Of a stretch of DNA of 64,000 nucleotides, positions 50,872-59,708 are shown piece by piece. A program made the translations under genes and the position numbers. Source of the DNA: JALHVH01 sp964544265 (GTDB lineage: Bacteria > Acidobacteriota > Aminicenantia > Aminicenantales > Saccharicenantaceae). The notes below the pieces were generated by a model. That model was not told the origin of the DNA. It did no database searches and was given only the letters and a program-made list of their open reading frames with translations. The stretch is from the NCBI GenBank assembly GCA_964544265.1, contig CAZJBD010000002.1, forward strand, positions 1 through 64,000, read 5' to 3'. Numbering within the stretch: the first letter of the stretch is position 1; each line of letters begins with the position of its first letter.

Positions 50872-51732
50872 TCAGTCATCCTCCAAATACCCCAGCGCCA
50901 AGAGAAGCGGCTTGATGAGGGCGACGACCTTCCGAACCTTCCGCCGCGGCTGACTGAGGTACGCATGGACCCGATCGGTTCTGACCAGGGGATAAACCCT
51001 GGCCATGGCCTGGGTCGGGTTCGGCGCTTCGATAAATTTGAGCAGGCGGCCGGCCGTGCGTTCAAAATCCAGGCAGAGGTCTTCATAGCGGACTTCGAGA
51101 TACCTATCCCGGAGCATCATGCCGTAGGTCCGGCCGACGAGGACGCTGTTGGCCCAATGGAGGGCGTTATAGATATGGCTGTGCCGGTGATAGCCCTTCC
51201 AGGTCAGGGGCAAGCTTTGCCAACTCCGGATCCGGTCGGTATTGAAATAGATCTTCCGCCAGAAAGGTTTGTCCGGAGCGTGGTGATCGGAGAAAGCGAC
51301 ATCGCGGCCGTCGCGGATGAGGTGGATATAGCGGGCTTGCGGAAAAAAGAAATCGACGACTGGAAGGATGTAGCCGGTCTCGCATAGCTTCCAACCCCAG
51401 GCTCCATCCCCTGGATATCCCTGAAGGTGCCGCTCGACGACGTCTTGGGCGAGTCGAGGAAACACAGGATCGTCGGCAGCCCGGCCGTCCCAGAGGGCCG
51501 CATAATCGGGATAATACGTCAGTACGAGGTGCTCGACGAGTTCAAGCATGTCCAGCGAATCCCTGGATTCGTTCTGGTGCGCACCCATGAAGACTCCGGC
51601 TTCTTCGACCAGCTCGGCGAGCAGGCGGCTGCCCGAATGCGATTTATTGAAAATGACGACCGGGCCGGGAAGAGAGTTCAACATCCTGCGGACCCCTTCC
51701 AGCGAAGGATCGGGCGTTTCTTGTGGGATCAT
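50872..51732 (-). CDS. PAPS-dependent sulfotransferase family protein
   Basis: 286 residues. The 5'-phosphosulfate loop is represented by N-K-S-H-S-G-S-R-L-L (canonical K-x-G-x-T/S) and the 3'-phosphate region by YIHLIRDGRDVAFSD, with E-V-R-Y-E-D-L later. Such enzymes sulfate carbohydrates, lipids or proteins; the setting in a glycan island points to sulfation of the surface polymer or glycolipid. No signal peptide, so cytoplasmic. Convergent with the SIS gene 12 bases away. No PAPS synthesis genes lie in this window. Confidence 0.78.
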   Translation of the reverse strand: MIPQETPDPSLEGVRRMLNSLPGPVVIFNKSHSGSRLLAELVEEAGVFMGAHQNESRDSLDMLELVEHLVLTYYPDYAALWDGRAADDPVFPRLAQDVVERHLQGYPGDGAWGWKLCETGYILPVVDFFFPQARYIHLIRDGRDVAFSDHHAPDKPFWRKIYFNTDRIRSWQSLPLTWKGYHRHSHIYNALHWANSVLVGRTYGMMLRDRYLEVRYEDLCLDFERTAGRLLKFIEAPNPTQAMARVYPLVRTDRVHAYLSQPRRKVRKVVALIKPLLLALGYLEDD

Positions 51733-51784
51733 AACGGGCTTGCCTCGCTTGTCTAACGCAAGCTGAGGAATATATTATTATCAT

Positions 51785-51819
51785 AGCTTGAACAGCCGAA
51801 ACAAGCTGGAGCCTGCTCC
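51785..51819. repeat. Two adjacent palindromes in a divergent promoter region
   Basis: AGCTTG (51785-51790) and CAAGCT (51802-51807) are complementary arms 11 bases apart, followed directly by GGAGC-CT-GCTCC (51808-51819). They lie between the divergent sulfotransferase and methyltransferase genes and could be operator sites; chance cannot be excluded. Confidence 0.35.
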
Positions 51820-51896
51820 GGAGATGATCGGATGAGCCGCCTATCCGATTTTTCGCCGATTCGGGGCGGGATATGTTTGTTTAAAGGAGACTCGGT

Positions 51897-52496
51897 ATGC
51901 ATCCGAATCAGTTCCAGGCTTTCGAGAGGATCTGCGCCGAGCGAGGCGCAGGGGGTTCGGTCCTTGAGATCGGAGCTGTTCCCTCGCCAGACAGCCTCCT
52001 TTGTCTGAAGTCCCTTGGGGCCGCCACGAGGAAGGTCGGGATCAACCTTGACGGTCCCTCAACATACCGCGATTTTGCCATCTTGAAGGCCAACTCCAAT
52101 GACCTGAGCTGTTTTCGGGACGGGGAGTTTGACACGGTCCTGTGCAACGCGGTCCTCGAGCACGACCTCATGTTCTGGAGGTCCCTTGAAGAAATGCGCA
52201 GGGTGACCCGGACAGGCGGCCTTATCATCATCGGAGTCCCTGGTTTTATCGCCTCACGTCCAGCGAGGTGGCGTGCCTGGATTAGCCGCTCCCGTTTCAT
52301 CCGGGTCATGTTCCCCCCCGGCAGCGAGTCCTTTCTTGCTTCGACTCCCGTCTTGCAGGTCCACGACTATCCCTCGGATTATTACCGGTTCAGCCCTCAA
52401 GCTGTGGTTGAGCTTTTCATGCGAGGCATGAAGGACGTCCAGGTTTTCAGCCATATGAGGCCTCCTCGGATCATCGGCTCTGGAATCAAGCCATAG
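51897..52496 (+). CDS. Class I SAM-dependent methyltransferase (type 11)
   Basis: 199 residues; AAAGGAG before the ATG. Motif I is V-L-E-I-G-A-V-P-S-P (an unusual G-A-V-P-S-P in place of G-x-G-x-G), then D-T-V-L-C-N-A-V-L-E-H-D-L and the post-motif R-V-T-R-T-G-G-L-I-I-I-G-V-P. The N-A-x-L-E-H pattern and the long loop after it are like the methyltransferases found in glycan clusters that act on sugars or polyprenyl carriers. Its last 11 bases overlap the convergent glycosyltransferase gene. Confidence 0.78.
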   Translation: MHPNQFQAFERICAERGAGGSVLEIGAVPSPDSLLCLKSLGAATRKVGINLDGPSTYRDFAILKANSNDLSCFRDGEFDTVLCNAVLEHDLMFWRSLEEMRRVTRTGGLIIIGVPGFIASRPARWRAWISRSRFIRVMFPPGSESFLASTPVLQVHDYPSDYYRFSPQAVVELFMRGMKDVQVFSHMRPPRIIGSGIKP

Positions 52497-53574
52497 GGCG
52501 GCCGGAGGAGGAAAGGCCCGCGACGCGGTTCAGCAGTTCAAGGAAAACGGGCAGCCAGACCTGGAGAGAATATTCTTTTACGACATAAGCTCTTCCCGCG
52601 GAACCCATTTCGCGGCACATCGGGCCATCAGACATCATGCGGTCAACGGCCTGGAACCATTCGTCTTCCGTCGCGGCTAGGAATCCACATCTCCCTGCCT
52701 CGATCAGTCGGGTATTGATCCCGACGGGAGAAGCTACCGAAGGGAGACCTGAAGCCATATATTGGAGGAGCTTGCAGCCGCACTTGAAGCGTTGGTAGTC
52801 GTCCGAGGTTAAGGGCATGATGCCGGCGTCAAAATAGGAGGCCAGCCGCGTCTCTTTATCCTCGTCCCACTCCTGGAAACTCCAGCGGAGCGAAGTCTCT
52901 GGGAGCTCGGGCCGGGGTCGACTTATGATTACGAACTCGAACCCAAGCCGCTTCTGGAGCCGGGCTAAGAGCTCCAGGTAGGGGAAGAGTGTCTGGCGAA
53001 TTGAAAGGTCAGAGCCGCACCAGCCGACCCTGAACGGGCTTTCTCGCGGGCGGACCGCGGCCTGGGCATACGATTCCGTATCGATGACCGTGGGCAGGAC
53101 CGTTACCCGGTCGGTGAACTTCCGGGCGAAATCGGCTAAGTCGGCGTTGCCAGCCGTCACCCAGGCCGCACGCCGACAGACCCAGGCGGCGTGGGCTTCC
53201 TTGCCGCCCATAAAAATGGCATCATCAAAATCGAAGATGAGGCGGGAGTTGCGCCGCAGGAGAAATCGTTCATAGCGGTTGTCGCTCTCAAGGACATCGC
53301 GGTTGAGGAAGACGACATCGTAGCCTCTTGCGGACCAGATATCGCGCCACTTGTTCACCCGCCGGAGCCAGACCCTATAGCGTTGATGGATGTTCCTCAG
53401 CACAGGGTTCCGGATCCTGCTCTGCCTGGGGCGAGGCGGCCGGTTCGTCCGCAGGCTGACGCGCCAGCCGGCGCGCTCCAGGTAGGGGATATATTGGCGG
53501 ATGCGGAAGCGGGTGGCAGGATCGTCAGGCGTATGGGCCAGGGCCAGTAGCCGTCTATCATCCGATTGACGCAT
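52486..53574 (-). CDS. GT4-like glycosyltransferase
   Basis: 362 residues, GT-B fold without membrane segments. N-terminal half has D-D-P-A-T-R-F-R-I-R-Q-Y and L-I-F-D-F-D-D-A-I-F; C-terminal half has F-R-V-G-W-C-G-S and D-A-G-I-M-P-L...F-K-C-G-C-K-L-L-Q-Y-M-A-S-G-L-P, then S-P-V-G-I-N, where GT4 enzymes bind the nucleotide sugar. Last gene of the second leftward operon, and it overlaps the methyltransferase gene tail to tail. Sugar donor and acceptor unknown. Confidence 0.78.
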   Translation of the reverse strand: MRQSDDRRLLALAHTPDDPATRFRIRQYIPYLERAGWRVSLRTNRPPRPRQSRIRNPVLRNIHQRYRVWLRRVNKWRDIWSARGYDVVFLNRDVLESDNRYERFLLRRNSRLIFDFDDAIFMGGKEAHAAWVCRRAAWVTAGNADLADFARKFTDRVTVLPTVIDTESYAQAAVRPRESPFRVGWCGSDLSIRQTLFPYLELLARLQKRLGFEFVIISRPRPELPETSLRWSFQEWDEDKETRLASYFDAGIMPLTSDDYQRFKCGCKLLQYMASGLPSVASPVGINTRLIEAGRCGFLAATEDEWFQAVDRMMSDGPMCREMGSAGRAYVVKEYSLQVWLPVFLELLNRVAGLSSSGRPMA

Positions 53575-53635
53575 ACGGGTTCAAGATCTCCTCGCCGGAA
53601 GAAAACCGAAAGGCCTCATATCCTGCCGCCGCGTT

Positions 53636-54775
53636 TTATCTCGCCTCCCTGAGGATCTCTTCGATCCGGACGAAGTTTCTCTCCAGAGATTGGCCGGAGC
53701 CGAGCTCGCGGGCCGCCGCAGACATTTTATCCCTCAGGCCGCGGTCAAGCAACGATTCCATGCGGCGGGCTAGCTCCTCGGCGTCCCGGGGGTCGTCAAG
53801 AACCCAGCCTTGGATGCCGGACGTCATGAGTTCTGCGGCGCCGTTAAAACGCGTGGTGATGACCGGGAGGCCGCAAGCCCAGGCCTCCCCGACGGCCAAA
53901 CTGCACGCATCGTGAAAAGTCGGCAGGACGAAAGCGTCGGAGCCTAAAAAAAACGGCCTCACGTCATGGACGAAGCCATGAAAGCTTACCCGATCGAAAA
54001 CGCCCAGGCGCCGGGCCTTGGCCTGATATTCCTCGCGCGGGCCGCGGCCGATGACTGCCAGGTGGCAGGATCTCGAAGCCCTTTTTAAGTGCGAGAGCGC
54101 CTCCAGGCTAGGTCCCAAACCCTTGAGGCGGAAGTTGTTACCGGCGAAAAGAAAAAGGACCTCTTCATGAAGCCCCAGGGATCTCCGGAGGTTGGCGCGG
54201 CATAGCTGCGCGTCCAGGCCGGCCATCCGCGGCAGGCCGATGCCGTTGTATACGAGCCTGATCCTGTCGGGGTCCAGGTCGTACCGGCGTTGCAGATCGA
54301 CCTGCACCAAGCGGGAGGCCGCAATTACGATGCCCGGGCCGGGTCCGAACTGCCGCTCTTCTAGGGCTTGAAATTCCCTTTTCCGGCGGGTGTACCATGG
54401 AGAGAGCCTCCGTTTGAACCCTGCCCATAGGCCCAGGCTGAGCAGGTCCTGTCGGGCATTGGACAGGCGCGATCCGGCAAGCGGATGAAGGATATCGTAG
54501 CGCCAGCCAACGCCCAGGTCGTAGACGATCCCGGGATCCCGCTGCTCGAGAAACTTTTCGACTTCGGCCGCCCGGGCGAGCCGTCCTGAGGCGGGCGGCA
54601 GGATATGGGGAATGACTCCCGGGGCTGCACCGTTGGGAGCGATATCGAAGGCGGCCACGCGGACTTCATGCCCCCGCTTGATGAGCCATCGAGTCCATCG
54701 GTCGGCCCACGATTCGAGCCCGCCCAAGTGCGGATCCAGACGGTCGAGAACGACGACGATACGCAAAGCCCTCAC
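53636..54775 (-). CDS. GT4-family glycosyltransferase (WaaG/RfaG-like)
   Basis: 379 residues from the GTG at 54775, which overlaps the stop of the heptosyltransferase gene (GTGA) and has GGGAGG before it. GT-B features: H-L-G-G-L-E-S-W-A in the acceptor half, R-L-V-Y-N-G-I-G-L-P at the linker, F-L-F-A-G-N-N-F-R-L-K-G-L at the start of the donor half, then F-V-L-P-T-F-H-D-A-C-S-L-A-V-G-E-A-W-A-C-G-L-P-V, the E-x7-E-type donor motif. Close in layout to LPS core glucosyltransferases, in line with the adjoining WaaF-like gene. Confidence 0.85.
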   Translation of the reverse strand: MRALRIVVVLDRLDPHLGGLESWADRWTRWLIKRGHEVRVAAFDIAPNGAAPGVIPHILPPASGRLARAAEVEKFLEQRDPGIVYDLGVGWRYDILHPLAGSRLSNARQDLLSLGLWAGFKRRLSPWYTRRKREFQALEERQFGPGPGIVIAASRLVQVDLQRRYDLDPDRIRLVYNGIGLPRMAGLDAQLCRANLRRSLGLHEEVLFLFAGNNFRLKGLGPSLEALSHLKRASRSCHLAVIGRGPREEYQAKARRLGVFDRVSFHGFVHDVRPFFLGSDAFVLPTFHDACSLAVGEAWACGLPVITTRFNGAAELMTSGIQGWVLDDPRDAEELARRMESLLDRGLRDKMSAAARELGSGQSLERNFVRIEEILREAR

Positions 54776-55809
54776 GATCCTCCCGCCCGCTTGCCGACTT
54801 CGGCCCAGACGAGGTCCACCGTGAGCTCCCGCATGCATCGATGATGTTTCAGGGGGCATACCCTCTGCTGGCAGGGTCCACAGTCAAGAGCGAGCTGAAG
54901 AGGCGTATCGCGGTTATAATGGGTATCGCTCCATGCTTGGTGTGTAGGCCCTAAAAGCGTTATGACCGGACGGCCGAAGGCGGCCGCGACGTGGCGCGGC
55001 CCGCTGTCCGTAGTGACGAGAAGACGGGAGCGCTTCAAGCACGCCTTGGTCAATCCCATAGAAAGCTCCTGCCCGGCGAGGCTCCGGACCCGCTCATGGT
55101 CGGCCAGCCTCTCTATCTGGGCGGCTCTCTCCCGCTCTTGCGGCCCGCAAATCACAAGGACATTAAAATTCATCTCGGCCGCGATCCTCCGGGCCAGCTC
55201 TGCGAAGTTTTCGTCCGGCCATAATTTTGCTGCACCGTAGGCGCCGCTCGAATTCAGGGTCACAACTTCCTCCCCAGGCTTCAGGCCCAGTTTCTTCCAA
55301 GTGTCGTCTGCCCGGCGTTCGTCCGGGTCCGTTGTCGCAATCTCCATTCTAGGGGGTTCGGGGGGACATCCCAGGGCGTAGGCGAGTTGAAGATAATAAT
55401 CGAGCGTTGAAAAGGGAACGAAGTGCCTTCCGTTGCGAAGCGGATAAAGCTTGCGCGTCAGGAGCGGTCCCCGGCGGTAGCGGGCATAGCCAACCCGCTC
55501 GGCCGAACGTCCGGCCCAAGCCAGAAAAGCCGAAAGGAAGTCGTTCGTCAGGAGAAGACAAAGATCAAACCGGGCGCGTCGGAGTCGATAGGCCAGGGCC
55601 GGAGGACGGACCTCGGGGTCCGTGCCCCCACGATCATAGAACCAGATCTCGTCCAGCCAGGGCATCCCGGCCAGGACATCTTTGAGGTAGGGCTTCATGA
55701 TGCCGACGATCCGGGCCTCGCCGCCCAGATGGCGGCGCAAGGCGCGAAGGGTGGGCGTGGCCATGACCAGATCGCCGACCCAGTTGGGCAGAAAAACGCA
55801 GGCTTTCAT
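54772..55809 (-). CDS. GT9 heptosyltransferase (WaaF-like)
   Basis: 345 residues. Typical start L-P-N-W-V-G-D-L-V-M-A-T-P, central L-N-S-S-G-A-Y-G-A-A-K-x-W-P, and C-terminal V-T-T-D-S-G-P-R-H-V-A-A-A-F-G-R-P-V, the ADP-heptose site. Known enzymes add the second heptose of the LPS inner core using ADP-L-glycero-D-manno-heptose. Residues C-G-P-C-Q-Q-R-V-C-P near the end are normal for WaaF. Shows that this bacterium has a heptose-containing glycolipid; start of the next gene is coupled by a four-base overlap. Confidence 0.88.
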   Translation of the reverse strand: MKACVFLPNWVGDLVMATPTLRALRRHLGGEARIVGIMKPYLKDVLAGMPWLDEIWFYDRGGTDPEVRPPALAYRLRRARFDLCLLLTNDFLSAFLAWAGRSAERVGYARYRRGPLLTRKLYPLRNGRHFVPFSTLDYYLQLAYALGCPPEPPRMEIATTDPDERRADDTWKKLGLKPGEEVVTLNSSGAYGAAKLWPDENFAELARRIAAEMNFNVLVICGPQERERAAQIERLADHERVRSLAGQELSMGLTKACLKRSRLLVTTDSGPRHVAAAFGRPVITLLGPTHQAWSDTHYNRDTPLQLALDCGPCQQRVCPLKHHRCMRELTVDLVWAEVGKRAGGS

Positions 55810-55812
55810 TTA

Positions 55813-57051
55813 TTAGGGTCTCTGGGCAGCCGGCCGGTTTTCTCCGGAAGAACAAATGGATGACGCATTGCGGGTTCGAATGTCCTCCAGGGCCTGGCGG
55901 AGAGTGTCGCCGAAGATGACGAGTTCGCCCGGGAAGTCTCTTAGAGCGAGGTCGATAATGGCCACGTCCACCTCCCTCGTATGGACGCGCGAGTATTCGT
56001 TGAGGGAAACGGTGTCGCCCGGATACCGGCCTTCGGGGTGGCGGAAAAGGTCTATTCCGGCGATCGTCAGCCGCTTCGGCCGGAGGGCGACCGCGGCTGC
56101 CACCATGAGGGGACCGTTGCTCGGCCGGGCCCGCCAAAAACGGTCCCGAATCAACGGGGATATCCGTTCCATGGTGAAATACTCCATGCGGCGGGGTCCG
56201 TGGGTGATAAAATGCCTGAGGAGCATCGCGTATTCGAGCCAGATGTTCCACAAGCCGAAGACGCGCGGAGGCAAGCGATGGAAGGTTGAGGCATCACCCA
56301 CAAAGACGACGTCTGGATCGGTCAGAAAACCTCGGAGTTTCCAGCGCCAGTTGACTCGCATCAGGCAGTCGTAATCAAGATTGGCCAGCTTTAGGTCTTC
56401 AGAGGAAGGGCCGTTTCCGAGGCATAGGATGGATTGGGGATTCCCCAGCCTCAAGCCTAAAGCGTCCCAATCATCGATGCGGCGTCTGTTGAAATAGGGT
56501 GCAAATGATTTCCAGAGGCGGCTCTGTCCAGCCCGGTCCCGCCAGGTCGGAACGCGCCAGGCCTGGTTCACCGGATGCTCATACGGAGCGGGCTTAACTA
56601 GACGCGCGAGGAAATTGTGGCCGTCTGGCACCGGGGTCCCAGAAGGCAAAGCAACCATGGGTACGGAATTCGAAACGGCATGCTCATGTATCGAGGCCGG
56701 TTTCGATCCCCCCGGGTCCAAAGTCATGATGAGCGCCGGACGAAGTCGCCGAAAATAGCGTCGGGCGACGGCCCCCGAATTCCCCGGGAAAGGCAAGACC
56801 TCGTCGTCCACGAACCTTTCCCGAAGCCAATTCTGCGTCTGCGGGTCGGAAGACATCATCACCAAGCGATACTGGGGGGCCTCTTCGGCTAAGGATTGAA
56901 TGAAGGCCGCGGCCTTTTCGAATGATGACGGCACTTCGCCCAGGAACCAGAGAGAACGTTTGACGCGCGGCAAGGGCCGAGAGATGTGAATTTGTTTTTT
57001 CCGGGGGAGCCCGATTCTCGCTTCGGGCGCTGAACCGGCGCTCCTCTCCAT
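55813..57051 (-). CDS. Two-domain glycosyltransferase: Kdo-transferase-like N-terminus, GT29-like C-terminus
   Basis: 412 residues from the ATG at 57051; a TTG at 57087 is also possible. Residues ~30-140 resemble the N-terminal acceptor domain of Kdo transferases (LWFLGEVPSSFEKAAAFIQS, R-L-V-M-M-S-S-D-P). Residues ~200-400 contain what look like sialyltransferase (GT29) motifs: L-C-L-G-N-G-P-S-S-E-D-L...D-Y-D-C-L-M-R-V-N-W (motif L), R-P-S-N-G-P-L-M-V-A-A-A-V-A-L followed by A-G-I-D-L-F (motif S), and a later V-H-T-R-E. GT29 uses CMP-activated acids, so a CMP-Kdo- or CMP-nonulosonate-using transferase fits. This is motif reading by eye; confidence in the combination is moderate. Confidence 0.55.
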   Translation of the reverse strand: MERSAGSAPEARIGLPRKKQIHISRPLPRVKRSLWFLGEVPSSFEKAAAFIQSLAEEAPQYRLVMMSSDPQTQNWLRERFVDDEVLPFPGNSGAVARRYFRRLRPALIMTLDPGGSKPASIHEHAVSNSVPMVALPSGTPVPDGHNFLARLVKPAPYEHPVNQAWRVPTWRDRAGQSRLWKSFAPYFNRRRIDDWDALGLRLGNPQSILCLGNGPSSEDLKLANLDYDCLMRVNWRWKLRGFLTDPDVVFVGDASTFHRLPPRVFGLWNIWLEYAMLLRHFITHGPRRMEYFTMERISPLIRDRFWRARPSNGPLMVAAAVALRPKRLTIAGIDLFRHPEGRYPGDTVSLNEYSRVHTREVDVAIIDLALRDFPGELVIFGDTLRQALEDIRTRNASSICSSGENRPAAQRP

Positions 57052-57239
57052 ACCGGTAATATATCGCCGGCCCTTCGGCGATGTCAATAATCGCGAGAGC
57101 CCATGTCCAAAAGATGTCGATATTTGAAATCCCTGCGAACAGGGACGTGCAAATTGAATCCGGCACGAAGCCAGGAGAGAAGGGGCAGGCTGAACAGGCT
57201 GAGAGAGTCTGTCAAGAGGTTATCGGCCGGAGCGTCTGC

Positions 57240-57788
57240 TCAGAGAAGCCCGAAATGCGCTTTAATGATCCGTTCTCTTTCTGCGGCCGGCACTGACAGG
57301 GTATCCAGGCGATGCTTGTGATGGACCAAGGTTTTTTCGGCCAGGGACGTGGACATGACGATCCGGGCCGGATTACCCAGCACGACCGAATTGTCGGGGA
57401 TGACGCCCCGGACCACGGATCCCGCCCCAATGATGCAGTTGTTTCCTATTACGGTATTAGGCAAGATAATGCTGTTAAGCCCGATATACGTGTTGCTCCC
57501 CACGGTGATCCTTCCCAAGAGCTGGATCTGGGGGTGTTTATCACGGAAAAGACAGACGGCCCCATCGTGGGTGATAAATTGAGTGCCGGGGGCGACAAGG
57601 ACGTGATCTCCGATGTCGACGAGATAGGGATCGTTCGAAAATCCTTGTGCATAGATCCGGCAGTTCTTTCCTATCCGGACTCCCCGCACCCTCAATCGAT
57701 CGATCGTCCATTCCTCGGGGCTTTTCCCACGAAGCTGCCGCAGGATCGCGTCCTCGATCTTAGCTATCCACGAGCTGATTCTCATCAT
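57240..57788 (-). CDS. Left-handed beta-helix acyltransferase
   Basis: 182 residues; AGGAG nine bases before the ATG. Hexapeptide repeats I-G-x-x-x-x-I, for example R-I-T-V-G-S-N-T-Y-I-G-L-N-S-I-I-L-P-N-T-V-I-G-N-N-C-I-I-G-A-G-S-V-V-R form the helix; T-H-D-G-A carries the usual catalytic His. Members transfer acetyl or other acyl groups from CoA or a carrier protein to sugars. It is followed on the transcript by the two-domain glycosyltransferase and preceded by the carrier-protein gene, so the carrier-bound acyl group may be its donor. Confidence 0.85.
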   Translation of the reverse strand: MMRISSWIAKIEDAILRQLRGKSPEEWTIDRLRVRGVRIGKNCRIYAQGFSNDPYLVDIGDHVLVAPGTQFITHDGAVCLFRDKHPQIQLLGRITVGSNTYIGLNSIILPNTVIGNNCIIGAGSVVRGVIPDNSVVLGNPARIVMSTSLAEKTLVHHKHRLDTLSVPAAERERIIKAHFGLL

Positions 57789-57839
57789 ATCTGATCTCTC
57801 CTGTCGTCCGGCCGGGTGTATCTTTTGTGAGTCCTCTCA

Positions 57840-58118
57840 TCAGGACCTGTTGAAGCCGGGATCGTCGCCTGTTTCACGCAACCTTCGGATCATGGCCGCG
57901 ATCCGCTTCGGCGATTCGAAATTCTCGGCCGTGACTTCGTCTATGGGCAGAGGACGTCCGAGCAGGTCCTCCAAGAGGGTGACCAGCTGGACAACCTTCA
58001 TGGAATCGAGGAGTCCCTCTTCGAGCAAGGCAGAGTCTTCAGTCAGCACGGTTTCCAGTTCGCCATGAAGGCAGATCTCTCGAATCCATTGGATGATCTT
58101 ATCTTGGTCTGTGTTCAT
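57840..58118 (-). CDS. Acyl/peptidyl carrier protein
   Basis: 92 residues from the ATG at 58118 (AAAGGA upstream), which overlaps the stop of the adenylating enzyme by four bases. Four-helix carrier fold with the phosphopantetheine attachment Ser39 in GLLDSMKVVQLV; acidic overall. The tight coupling to an amino-acid-type adenylating enzyme and an acyl-CoA dehydrogenase-fold gene implies it holds an aminoacyl or acyl group as thioester while that group is oxidised and then handed to an acyltransferase. It is not the fatty-acid-synthesis carrier, which would lie among fab genes. Confidence 0.88.
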   Translation of the reverse strand: MNTDQDKIIQWIREICLHGELETVLTEDSALLEEGLLDSMKVVQLVTLLEDLLGRPLPIDEVTAENFESPKRIAAMIRRLRETGDDPGFNRS

Positions 58119-59698
58119 GAGGTTTTCCTTTCCCTGGATTCTTTCGTCATGGCCTCGGCCGCCCATTCCGTCAGCCGGGCCCGATCGACCTTGCCGTTCG
58201 GGAGAAGGGGCAGTCCGGAACGGACAAAAAAGGATGCTGGCACGGCATGGGAGGGCAGCCGGCCGGCGCAGAATCTGCGGAGCGTCGTTGCTGAAAGCGC
58301 TGCTTCGAGGGCGGGGACGATAAAGGCGATAAGGCGGGGATTTAGGCTCTCGAGCCCGTGGCCGACGACCACCGCCTGGCTTGCGCCGGGGCATGAGGCT
58401 AAAACACTCTCGATTTCCGTAAGCTCTACCCGGTGGCCGCGGATTTTCACTTGACGATCTCGGCGACCGCGGAAAAAGAACCGGCCGTCGGACCCGAGAG
58501 CGCCGAAATCGCCGGTCAGGAATGAGTCATCCCTGCGGTTTAAGCGAACGGCCCGGGTTAGGTCCGGCCGTCTCCAATAGCCACGCATTACGGACGGGCC
58601 TGCTACCCATATTTCTCCGGCCCGGCCGGCGGCAGGAGGCCTCCCGTTTTCCCCGCGGAGACCGACCTCCAGGTGCTCGCAGGGGAGTCCGATTGGGATT
58701 TCCGCCTGCTTTTCATCCGGAGGGCCGGGCAGGATATGATAGGTGCAGACATTGGTTTCCGTCGGACCGTAGAGGTTTACGTAGCGAGGGCCGGGGAGCA
58801 GGCCCATGAGCTTGCGCAGGTCGGCCAGCGGGAAGACCTCTCCAGCGAAAAATATCGTCCGCAAGGAAGGCAGACCGCCATGCTCAAGACGACCATGCTC
58901 AAGCAGAAAACGGAGCGCGGTTGGGACGGAATACCAGATGCTGCAGCGCTGCGCCCGAACGGCTTGGGCCACAGCCTGGGGAAACAAAACGAGTTTCTCA
59001 TTCAGGAGGAAGACCGCGGCCCCGAGTCTTAGGGTCGCGAAGAGGTCGAGTGTCGAGAGGTCGAAATAGAATGGGGCATGGCTGACAAAACGGTCCTCCG
59101 GGCTAAGCCCGAAGCGTGCGATCGCCCATTCAACGAAGGAAAGAATATTACGATGACTAAGCACGACGCCCTTCGGCTCTCCGGTCGTTCCGGACGTATA
59201 GAGAATAGCTGCCTGGTCCTCTGGATCGATGACCGGAAGCTCGGCAGCTAGAACATCCCCGATCCAGGGATCAAGCCCATGACCTGTATCGATTCCAGAG
59301 ACGGTGACCGAAGGCGGACAGTCTTTAGCCGGGCAGGCCGTAGCGAGCAGCGACCGGATTCTGGGTGTTGTTACCAGAAGACCGGCCTGGGCATCCTGGA
59401 CCTGCTTGTGGATATACTGGACCGGGGACGACGCCGCAAGCGGGACGTAGGCCGCGCCCGAGGCCAGCACTCCGAGAATGACTTGGACGGCTTCGACACA
59501 TTTTGGCAGGCAAACGGCGACTCGACAGCCTTGGCCGATCCCCGACTTCCTGAGCCGGGTTGCGATGCGCAAGACAGGTCCGCGGAGCTCGTTGTAGGTT
59601 ATAGACCCCGCGGGCCAAGCGACCGCGGTTTTTCGTTCCTGCCCCGGCTCAAAATTGAGGAGCGGGGAATGGAGAAGCGAAGAGGATGTCGGGGCCAC
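58115..59698 (-). CDS. Adenylation enzyme (amino-acid or prolyl-AMP ligase-like) for the adjacent carrier protein
   Basis: 527 residues from a GTG start five bases after AAAGGAG. ANL signatures: YTSGTTGEPKG (167-177), H-A-P-F-Y-F-D-L-S-T-L-D, F-A-G-E-V-F-P, N-L-Y-G-P-T-E-T-N-V-C-T-Y (308-320), T-G-D-F, and N-G-K-V-D-R near the end. The G-E-V-F-P and T-E-T-N-V-C-T-Y sequences recall stand-alone prolyl-AMP ligases of pyrrole antibiotic pathways (PltF, PigI, CloN4) more than DltA, which has E-x-T-V in that place. It would load an amino acid onto the neighbouring carrier protein. Specificity is inferred, not shown. Confidence 0.82.
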   Translation of the reverse strand: MAPTSSSLLHSPLLNFEPGQERKTAVAWPAGSITYNELRGPVLRIATRLRKSGIGQGCRVAVCLPKCVEAVQVILGVLASGAAYVPLAASSPVQYIHKQVQDAQAGLLVTTPRIRSLLATACPAKDCPPSVTVSGIDTGHGLDPWIGDVLAAELPVIDPEDQAAILYTSGTTGEPKGVVLSHRNILSFVEWAIARFGLSPEDRFVSHAPFYFDLSTLDLFATLRLGAAVFLLNEKLVLFPQAVAQAVRAQRCSIWYSVPTALRFLLEHGRLEHGGLPSLRTIFFAGEVFPLADLRKLMGLLPGPRYVNLYGPTETNVCTYHILPGPPDEKQAEIPIGLPCEHLEVGLRGENGRPPAAGRAGEIWVAGPSVMRGYWRRPDLTRAVRLNRRDDSFLTGDFGALGSDGRFFFRGRRDRQVKIRGHRVELTEIESVLASCPGASQAVVVGHGLESLNPRLIAFIVPALEAALSATTLRRFCAGRLPSHAVPASFFVRSGLPLLPNGKVDRARLTEWAAEAMTKESRERKTS

Positions 59699-59708
59699 CG
59701 TAGCTCCT

